Assembly (NCBI GenBank): GCA_964578935.1
Contig: CAZOEW010000178.1
Coordinates: 1 to 7,422 of the forward strand
Reading direction: 5' to 3'
DNA: 7,422 bases
Source: JAQYVL01 sp964578935
GTDB lineage: Bacteria; Desulfobacterota; Desulfobacteria; Desulfobacterales; SURF-7
Positions 1 through 4,868 of the stretch are shown in pieces. The notes beneath the pieces are model-generated. The model saw only the letters and a list, made by a program, of their open reading frames with translations, did no database searches and was not told the DNA's origin. The position numbers and the translations under genes are program-made. How positions within the stretch are numbered: position 1 is the first letter of the stretch; each line of letters starts with the position of its first letter.

Positions 1-163
1 TGACGCAAGTTTTTCAACAAGCCGCAGTTTTCAAAACCCGCTTTGTGATGCCTGACCCTTTTCCTGCCGGGGCTGTCTTTTTCCGGTGCAACCTGAAAAA
101 TTGGTTATGATGAAAATCATCGCGTGAATGCAATGCAACCGGACAGGGTGCCGGACTTTAAAA
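1..163. other. Left-edge region without a supported gene
   Basis: I see no gene I can support here. One plus-strand frame is open from the window edge to a TGA at 108-110 and could be the last 35 or so codons of a gene starting outside the window, but its translation matches nothing I recognise. A small inverted repeat, GATGA-AAA-TCATC, lies at 109-121. A direct repeat of CCGGAC occurs at 139-144 and 151-156, and its CCGG cores could pair as a 4-bp stem. None of these has enough structure to name. Confidence 0.4.
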
Positions 164-181
164 AAAACGAGCGCTCGTTTT
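164..181. promoter_or_regulatory. Perfect 18-bp palindrome, candidate TetR-family operator
   Basis: The sequence AAAACGAGCGCTCGTTTT is its own reverse complement. With one mismatch the symmetry extends to 160-185. It ends ten bases before a TTGACA -35 hexamer and about 68 bases before the first gene of an operon that itself encodes a TetR-family regulator. TetR-family regulators of acyl-CoA catabolism commonly bind palindromes of about this size with an ACG...CGT core, so binding by the product of 2260-2952 is the simplest inference. An alternative is a bidirectional terminator for an upstream gene, because A and T runs flank the symmetry. The absence of a natural loop and the position at a promoter make an operator more likely. 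I saw no second copy in the window. Confidence 0.65.
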
Positions 182-191
182 ATTTTTTTTA

Positions 192-219
192 TTGACATAT
201 TTTTAGAATGCGATAAGTT
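192..219 (+). promoter_or_regulatory. Candidate promoter of the acyl-CoA operon
   Basis: A consensus -35 hexamer TTGACA lies at 192-197. The -10 element is less clear: TAAGTT at 214-219 gives a 16-base spacer and keeps the three most conserved positions. ATAAGT or GATAAG one or two bases to the left are alternatives with shorter spacing. The poor -10 would fit a regulated promoter. The palindrome at 164-181 lies directly upstream of the -35. The transcript would begin near 226 and reach the ribosome binding site AAGGA at 239-243, five bases before the ATG at 249. Confidence 0.5.
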
Positions 220-248
220 GGGTGGAAACCGTGTGACAAAGGAAACAA

Positions 249-959
249 ATGAGTACGATCTTCATGATACGACATGGTCAGGCGTCTTTTGGAAAAGAAA
301 ACTATGACAAACTATCGGAAAGAGGGTTTGATCAGTCACGCATTCTTGCCGATTATCTCTTTGACCTGGGTCTTCGGTTCGATGTTCTGTATTCGGGAAC
401 AATGCGGCGGCATCTCGAGACAGCCGAAGCGTTCACCCGGCTTTACGAAAAACATCACATTCACTATCCGGAACTGAAGCAGATTGAAGCGTTCAACGAG
501 TATGATCCGGAGTCCGTGCTGACCGCAATCATACCGCTTCTTATTGAAGAAGAACCTGATTTTTCTCATCGTGTTGAAAAGATGTTTGCCGATAAAAAAT
601 CTTTTCAACAGGTTTTTGAAAAAGTCATGATGCGATGGGTTTCAGGTGATTTCAACATTCCCGGGCTTGTCCGGTGGGAGGAGTTTGCCGCCAGGATTGA
701 GCATGGTGTTCAACAGGTGATGGAATCCGATGGAAAAGGGAAAAAAATCGCTATCTTTTCATCCGGTGGTCCGATCTCCGTTGTTGTTCAAAAAGCGTTG
801 TCCCTTTCCAGTTCTTCCGCCATTCAGCTTAACTGGCAGATCATCAACACTTCGGTAACACGTTTCAAGTGTACGCATGACCGGATCATGCTGATGTCTT
901 TTAATGAACATGCGCATCTTGAAATCAATGGGAATAGATCACTGGTGACCTACAGGTAA
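249..959 (+). CDS. Histidine phosphatase family protein
   Basis: The 236-residue cytoplasmic protein belongs to the histidine phosphatase (phosphoglycerate mutase-like) superfamily. The phosphate-accepting motif R8-H9-G10-Q11-A12 is at the N-terminus and S49...R53-R54...E57-T58-A59 matches the second phosphate-binding arginine motif. E84 in F-N-E-Y-D is a candidate general acid. The position where most members carry the second catalytic histidine (S-H-G-G) reads S171-S172-G173-G174, so that histidine is replaced by serine and activity may be altered. The insert between about 85 and 160 is long compared with minimal members. ATG 249 has AAGGA five bases upstream. It is the first gene of the cluster, 63 bases before the acyl-CoA dehydrogenase. 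The substrate is unknown. A phosphorylated acyl-CoA or CoA-type compound is suggested only by the kinase gene in the same operon. The superfamily is secure; the enzymatic role is not. Confidence 0.85.
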   Translation: MSTIFMIRHGQASFGKENYDKLSERGFDQSRILADYLFDLGLRFDVLYSGTMRRHLETAEAFTRLYEKHHIHYPELKQIEAFNEYDPESVLTAIIPLLIEEEPDFSHRVEKMFADKKSFQQVFEKVMMRWVSGDFNIPGLVRWEEFAARIEHGVQQVMESDGKGKKIAIFSSGGPISVVVQKALSLSSSSAIQLNWQIINTSVTRFKCTHDRIMLMSFNEHAHLEINGNRSLVTYR

Positions 960-991
960 TTTTATTTTTTCGGCACTCGACAAGTTTAACA

Positions 992-1017
992 TCTGTTTCG
1001 CGAAAACAGAAAGGAGG
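992..1017 (+). promoter_or_regulatory. Hairpin plus strong ribosome binding site before the dehydrogenase
   Basis: TCTGTTT (992-998) can pair with AAACAGA (1004-1010) across a five-base loop. The inner ten bases, TTTCGCGAAA (996-1005), also form a perfect palindrome. The 7-bp stem abuts the ribosome binding site AAGGAGG at 1011-1017, five bases before ATG 1023. It could be a transcript-stabilising or processing hairpin or a protein site. No T-run follows it, so it is not a terminator. The strong ribosome binding site suggests high dehydrogenase translation. Confidence 0.45.
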
Positions 1018-1022
1018 AAGGC

Positions 1023-2237
1023 ATGGATTTTACGATATCGGAGAAGATGAAAGTCATTCTCGGAATGATCAATGAGTTTGTTGATAAAGAACTGATTCCC
1101 ATGGAATCTCAGTTTACGAAAATGGAATTCCGTGACGGCCTGAAAATTTTTGAAGAAAAGCGGAAAATGGTCAAGCAAATGGAATTATGGGCTCCGAACC
1201 ATCCAAAAGAGTACGGAGGGATGGGGCTTGATCTTGTGGAGCACGGGCTCGTATCCGAGGCCCTGGGACGGACTCCGCTCGGGCATTATATTTTCGGCTG
1301 CCAGGCACCGGATGCCGGAAACATCGAGATTCTGCACAAATACGGGACCGAGGAACAGAAAAAAAAGTACCTTGCACCGCTGGTAGCAGGCGAAATCCGA
1401 AGCTGTTTTTCAATGACGGAAGTCAATATGCCGGGCTCCAATCCGGTGATGCTGGAAACGACCGCTGTCAAAGATGGGGATAATTATTTGATTAACGGGC
1501 ATAAATGGTATACGAGTTCTGCTGATGGGTCAAAATTCGCGATTGTAATGGCGGTAACGAATCCGGACGCACCCAAGTACCTGAATGCCAGCATGATTAT
1601 CGTGCCCACGGATACCCCCGGCTTTAACCTGGTTCGAAATATTTCGATCATGGGGCATGTCGGCAGCGATTATGCCAGTCATGCGGAAATTATTTACCAG
1701 TCCTGCCGCGTTCCCCGTGAGAATCTTCTGGGCCCTGAAGGGCACGGTTTTGTGATTGCGCAGGATCGTCTCGGACCCGGAAGGATACATCACTGCATGA
1801 GGTGGCTCGGTATCTGCAACCGCGCCTATGATCTCATGTGTAAACGGGCCAATGAGCGGAAGATTACGCCTGACGGCAAAACCCTCGCCACGCAGCAGAC
1901 CATAAAAAACTGGGTTGCGGATTCAGCTGCCGAGATACAGGCAGCAAGACTCATGACCCTTTATGCGGCATGGCGGATTGAAACGGTCGGGGCCAGTGCC
2001 GCGAGAAATGACATCTCCATGATTAAAGTCGTGGTGGCCAATACCATGCAGCGTGTCATTGACAGGGCCTTGCAGGTACATGGCGGCCTTGGGATGTCGG
2101 ATGACACCATCCTGTCCTATTTCTACCGCCATGAACGCGCAGCACGGATTTATGATGGCGCTGATGAGGTCCATCGTCTCATGCTGGGCAAACGGCTGCT
2201 TGCGGAAGCTCAGAAAAAAGCCGACAAGGTAAAGTAA
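1023..2237 (+). CDS. Acyl-CoA dehydrogenase, ACAD10/ACAD11-type
   Basis: This 404-residue flavoprotein has the usual length and layout of the acyl-CoA dehydrogenase family: an N-terminal helical domain (about 1-125), a beta domain (about 126-240) and a C-terminal helical domain. The FAD-binding signature C-F-S-M-T-E is at 128-133, G-H-K-W-Y-T at 159-164, and the second signature Q-V-H-G-G-L-G-M-S at 351-359. The catalytic-base region reads R-I-Y-D-G-A-D-E-V-H-R (375-385). Asp378 falls where medium-chain dehydrogenases have Glu in Y-E-G-T. As I recall, the D-G-P/A-D-E-V-H form is typical of ACAD10/ACAD11 and their bacterial relatives, encoded beside phosphotransferase genes as here (2965-4032). 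In that group the dehydrogenase acts on phosphorylated hydroxyacyl-CoA and eliminates phosphate. By analogy this enzyme may act on a 4-phosphoacyl-CoA, though simple alpha,beta-dehydrogenation of an acyl-CoA cannot be excluded. Electrons would otherwise pass to an electron-transfer flavoprotein not encoded here. Confidence 0.93.
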   Translation: MDFTISEKMKVILGMINEFVDKELIPMESQFTKMEFRDGLKIFEEKRKMVKQMELWAPNHPKEYGGMGLDLVEHGLVSEALGRTPLGHYIFGCQAPDAGNIEILHKYGTEEQKKKYLAPLVAGEIRSCFSMTEVNMPGSNPVMLETTAVKDGDNYLINGHKWYTSSADGSKFAIVMAVTNPDAPKYLNASMIIVPTDTPGFNLVRNISIMGHVGSDYASHAEIIYQSCRVPRENLLGPEGHGFVIAQDRLGPGRIHHCMRWLGICNRAYDLMCKRANERKITPDGKTLATQQTIKNWVADSAAEIQAARLMTLYAAWRIETVGASAARNDISMIKVVVANTMQRVIDRALQVHGGLGMSDDTILSYFYRHERAARIYDGADEVHRLMLGKRLLAEAQKKADKVK

Positions 2238-2259
2238 ACTACAAAAAGAAACCGGTTCC

Positions 2260-2952
2260 ATGAATTATAACGACTTTCGAAAATTGCAGACCATATCGAG
2301 TGAAGATATTTGCCGTAATATCTTCAATGAGAACAGCCAGTTCATTAAAATCAAAAAAGAAGAGCGGGCTGTTAAAAATCTTTTAACGATCTATAATGCA
2401 ACGCTTAAACTCAGCAGTAAAAAAGGTTTTTCTGCAATGAGTCTCCGGGATCTCTGCCGGGAAACAGGCCTTTCGATGGGAGCCCTTTATTCCTACTTTT
2501 CAACAAAAGAAGACCTGCTGAACATTATCCGGGAGCAGAGCCAGCGTTTTATATCAACCGTAATGCTGGAGATGATCGAACAGGCGGAAACCATCCAGGA
2601 AAAATTGCGAACCGCGATACAGACTCATCTCTATCTCAGCGAGATCATGCCCGAGTGGTTTATCTTTTTTTTCATGGAAACCCGAACGATGAAAAAGGAA
2701 GAGCAGAAGAAAGCGATTGCATCGGAACTGTTCACGGAAAAAATATTTATGGATATTTTTGAAGAGGGCAACAGACAGAAAGTTTTCTCAGTTGAAAATC
2801 CAATGCTGATGGCCTCGGTGATCAAACCGATGCTTCAGGACTGGTATTTGAAAAGATGGAAATATTCGCGGCGAAAGGTTTCCGTGGACGAATATGCCGG
2901 TTTCATCATTCACTTTGTTGAAACATTCATCATGCCGGCTCGACAAAGATAA
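2260..2952 (+). CDS. TetR/AcrR family transcriptional regulator
   Basis: The 230-residue protein has a TetR-type DNA-binding domain at about 36-85. The helix-turn-helix is recognisable in S-L-R-D-L-C-R-E-T-G-L-S-M-G-A-L-Y-S-Y-F (61-80), followed by S-T-K-E-D-L-L. The C-terminal half is helical, as expected for ligand binding and dimerisation, and includes the aromatic stretch D-W-Y-L-K-R-W-K-Y (194-202). About 30 residues precede the usual start of the domain. No later ATG precedes the domain, so ATG 2260 is retained although no good ribosome binding site precedes it: only AAAAAGAAA, eight or so bases away. It lies 22 bases after the dehydrogenase stop, suggesting low-level or coupled translation. 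It probably represses its own operon through the palindrome at 164-181 and responds to an acyl-CoA. The family is certain; the target and ligand are inferred from position. Confidence 0.92.
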   Translation: MNYNDFRKLQTISSEDICRNIFNENSQFIKIKKEERAVKNLLTIYNATLKLSSKKGFSAMSLRDLCRETGLSMGALYSYFSTKEDLLNIIREQSQRFISTVMLEMIEQAETIQEKLRTAIQTHLYLSEIMPEWFIFFFMETRTMKKEEQKKAIASELFTEKIFMDIFEEGNRQKVFSVENPMLMASVIKPMLQDWYLKRWKYSRRKVSVDEYAGFIIHFVETFIMPARQR

Positions 2953-2959
2953 GGAGGTG
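2950..2959 (+). promoter_or_regulatory. Near-perfect ribosome binding site of the kinase gene
   Basis: TAAGGAGGTG overlaps the tetR stop codon (TAA 2950-2952) and matches the anti-Shine-Dalgarno complement throughout. AGGAGG ends seven bases before ATG 2965, which selects that start over the in-frame ATG at 2974. It contrasts with the weak site in front of tetR and predicts much stronger translation of the kinase than of the regulator on the same transcript. Confidence 0.8.
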
Positions 2960-2964
2960 CGATC

Positions 2965-4032
2965 ATGGCGATCATGGATGCGCCAATAAAAATCAGAGAA
3001 GGAGAGGAGCTGAACAACCGGAAGGTTGAAGCGTTTCTGCGAGATACCATACCCGGCCTTGAAGGGGAGTTTGTCATCAAACAATTCCCCGGCGGTTTCT
3101 CCAACCTGACATACCTGATAACGGTTGGAGAGAAGGAAATGATTCTTCGCAGGCCTCCGTTCGGGAAGAAAGCGAAAACCGCCCATGATATGTCAAGGGA
3201 ATATAAAATTCTGGATGCGTTGCATCCGGTTTTTCAATATGCTCCAAAGCCCCTTGCCTATTCCGAAAACACGGACATCATGGAATGCCCTTTTTATGTG
3301 ATGGAACGGATTCCCGGTATAATCCTTCGAAAGGATCTCCCGGAAGGCCTTTCTTTCACACCGAAAGATGCCGATGGTCTGTGTAAAAATTTTATCCGGA
3401 TACTGAATCAGCTCCACTGCATCGATTATAAAGAAATAGGCCTTGATGGATATGGAAAACCCGAAGGGTATGTCAAACGCCAGGTCGAAGGATGGAGTTC
3501 ACGGTATCGGGATGCGAAAACCGATGATGCCCCGGATTTTGAAAAGGTGATGCAATGGCTGCAGGAAAAGATGCCGGCAGAGTCGAAACGGCCCGGCATC
3601 ATTCATAATGACTATAAATTCGATAATGTTGTTTTAAGCCCGGACAATCCACTTGAAATCGTCGGAATCCTGGACTGGGAAATGGCAACCCTTGGTGATC
3701 CGTTAATGGATCTGGGTTCCTCCCTTGCCTACTGGGTGGATCGAAATGATTCTCCGGAACTCCAGTTGACACGCATGATGCCGACAACGGAAGAGGGGAT
3801 GATGACCCGGAAGGAACTGGTTGAATATTACTTGAAACTTTCCGGAAGAAAGATTGACTCAATTGATTTTTATTTTTGCTTCGGTCTTTTTAAACTGGCC
3901 GGTATCGCACAGCAGATATACTACCGGTATTATCACGGACAGACCCGGGATAAGCGGTTTGCGATGCTCATCGGGGCTGTTGTCATCCTTGAACGGGAAG
4001 CGATGCAGCTCATTGAGAAATCGGATTTATAG
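2965..4032 (+). CDS. APH-fold phosphotransferase, ACAD11 kinase-domain/LvaA-like
   Basis: The 355-residue protein has the aminoglycoside-phosphotransferase (APH) kinase fold. The N-lobe shows a nucleotide loop at F-P-G-G-F-S-N-L-T (41-49) and R-R-P-P (62-65). The catalytic loop is H214-N-D216-Y-K-F-D-N221 and the metal-binding Asp is D237 in G-I-L-D-W-E, followed by A-T-L-G-D-P. F-Y-V-M-E-R-I-P-G (110-118) and G-Y-G-K-P-E-G-Y-V-K-R-Q-V-E-G-W (162-177) resemble the N-terminal kinase half of ACAD11, rather than antibiotic-resistance kinases. All catalytic residues are present. The family has been linked to ATP-dependent phosphorylation of the hydroxyl of 4-hydroxyacyl-CoAs. The neighbouring ACAD11-type dehydrogenase and SDR support that substrate class, although no LvaB-like partner is seen. 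There is no signal peptide, so it is cytoplasmic. The fold is secure; the substrate is inferred. Confidence 0.9.
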   Translation: MAIMDAPIKIREGEELNNRKVEAFLRDTIPGLEGEFVIKQFPGGFSNLTYLITVGEKEMILRRPPFGKKAKTAHDMSREYKILDALHPVFQYAPKPLAYSENTDIMECPFYVMERIPGIILRKDLPEGLSFTPKDADGLCKNFIRILNQLHCIDYKEIGLDGYGKPEGYVKRQVEGWSSRYRDAKTDDAPDFEKVMQWLQEKMPAESKRPGIIHNDYKFDNVVLSPDNPLEIVGILDWEMATLGDPLMDLGSSLAYWVDRNDSPELQLTRMMPTTEEGMMTRKELVEYYLKLSGRKIDSIDFYFCFGLFKLAGIAQQIYYRYYHGQTRDKRFAMLIGAVVILEREAMQLIEKSDL

Positions 4033-4049
4033 CCGGTCGAACACGATGC

Positions 4050-4090
4050 GGTTTCATTTTTTTTTAAAAACCAACCTAATCAACATGAGG
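4050..4090 (+). promoter_or_regulatory. Kinase-SDR spacer: T-run and SDR ribosome binding site
   Basis: The 65-base gap between the kinase and SDR genes is the longest in the cluster. GGTTT (4050-4054) could pair with AAACC (4068-4072) around a loop containing nine T residues (4057-4065). The T-run lies inside the loop rather than after a GC-rich stem, so this is not a normal intrinsic terminator and read-through is likely. GAGG at 4087-4090, seven bases before ATG 4098, is the SDR ribosome binding site. Confidence 0.4.
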
Positions 4091-4097
4091 TAAAACC

Positions 4098-4856
4098 ATG
4101 ATAAATTTTTCCTTAAACGGCAAAATTGCACTAATCACCGGAGGCAGCAGAGGAATTGGAGAAGCAATCGCATACACACTGGCTGAAAACGGCGCGCACT
4201 GCATTCTTGCAAGTCGCAAAATCGATGCCTTGAATCAGGTCTCCAACAAGATCACCGAGAAAGGCGGCAAAGCCACAACCATCGAGTGTAACATGAGCGA
4301 CATGGGTCAGATTCGGTCGCTTTTTGATGAAGTGAAGAAAAAATTCGGGAAACTCGATATCCTGGTCAATAATGCGGCCGCCAACCCCTATTTTGGAGAA
4401 ATGCTCGGGGCCGAAGAGTGGGCCTGGGATAAGACCTTTGCCGTAAACTTAAAAGGCCCGTTTTTTATGATTCAGCATTCCGTACCGTTGATGATGGATG
4501 CGGGCGGCGGGGCGATTGTGAACGTGGCGTCCGTGAACGGCATCCGGCCGGCACCCATGCAGGGAATATATTCCATTACCAAAGCCGGGCTGATTTCAAT
4601 GACCAAGGCCTATGCAAAGGAACTTGCTCCAAATAAAATTCGCGTGAACGCGCTTCTTCCCGGTTTTACACGAACAAATTTTTCAAAGGTCATGCTTGAT
4701 AACGATGAAGTCTATAAGTATATCGTTCAGCAGATTCCTCTGGGAAGAGAAGCAGCCCCCTCGGAAATGGCAGGTGCCGTTCTGTACCTGGTTTCGGAAG
4801 CCTCCTCCTTTACAACCGGCTCATGCATCACCTGTGACGGGGGAATGCTGGCGTAG
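4098..4856 (+). CDS. SDR family NAD(P)-dependent oxidoreductase
   Basis: The 252-residue protein is a classical short-chain dehydrogenase/reductase of normal length. The dinucleotide motif T-G-G-S-R-G-I-G is at 14-21 and N-N-A-A at 91-94. The catalytic tetrad is N117, S145, Y158 and K162 (Y-S-I-T-K). Arg40 just after the second strand (A-S-R-K) favours NADP(H) over NAD(H). The N-A-A-A-N-P-Y-F-G and V-N-A-L-L-P-G-F-T-R-T regions recall DHRS4-like carbonyl reductases and bacterial acyl-CoA-linked SDRs. In this setting it may interconvert an oxoacyl-CoA and a hydroxyacyl-CoA, supplying the kinase at 2965-4032, as LvaD does for levulinyl-CoA. A 3-hydroxyacyl-CoA dehydrogenase acting downstream is an alternative. 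It is the last gene of the cluster and its stop lies 12 bases from the stop of the opposing PilZ gene. The family is certain; the substrate is unproven. Confidence 0.92.
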   Translation: MINFSLNGKIALITGGSRGIGEAIAYTLAENGAHCILASRKIDALNQVSNKITEKGGKATTIECNMSDMGQIRSLFDEVKKKFGKLDILVNNAAANPYFGEMLGAEEWAWDKTFAVNLKGPFFMIQHSVPLMMDAGGGAIVNVASVNGIRPAPMQGIYSITKAGLISMTKAYAKELAPNKIRVNALLPGFTRTNFSKVMLDNDEVYKYIVQQIPLGREAAPSEMAGAVLYLVSEASSFTTGSCITCDGGMLA

Positions 4857-4868
4857 AAACCGGTTCGA

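Noticed and set aside
3..110. Open frame from the window edge to TGA 108-110, possible C-terminal tail of an upstream gene
   Set aside because: It is only about 35 codons, matches nothing recognisable and has no supporting termination signal, so it could be chance.
164..190. The 18-bp palindrome followed by T-rich sequence as an intrinsic terminator
   Set aside because: It has no natural loop, its outer pairs are A/T, and it abuts a consensus -35. An operator explains it better, though termination of an unseen upstream gene is not excluded.
2965..4032. Antibiotic-resistance aminoglycoside phosphotransferase
   Set aside because: The fold is shared, but the G-Y-G-K...K-R-Q-V and F-Y-V-M-E motifs and the acyl-CoA operon point to the ACAD11 kinase-like group rather than to resistance enzymes.
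3854..4093. A 79-codon plus-strand frame overlapping the end of the kinase gene
   Set aside because: It overlaps the kinase frame, which keeps family-like sequence to its stop, and no ribosome binding site fits. It is a shadow frame.
2248..4866. The 11-base word GAAACCGGTTC at 2248-2258 and again at 4856-4866, both just after stop codons, considered as a second operator
   Set aside because: Several 11-base repeats are expected by chance in a window this long, the symmetry is only eight bases (AACCGGTT), and the second copy is not near a promoter.
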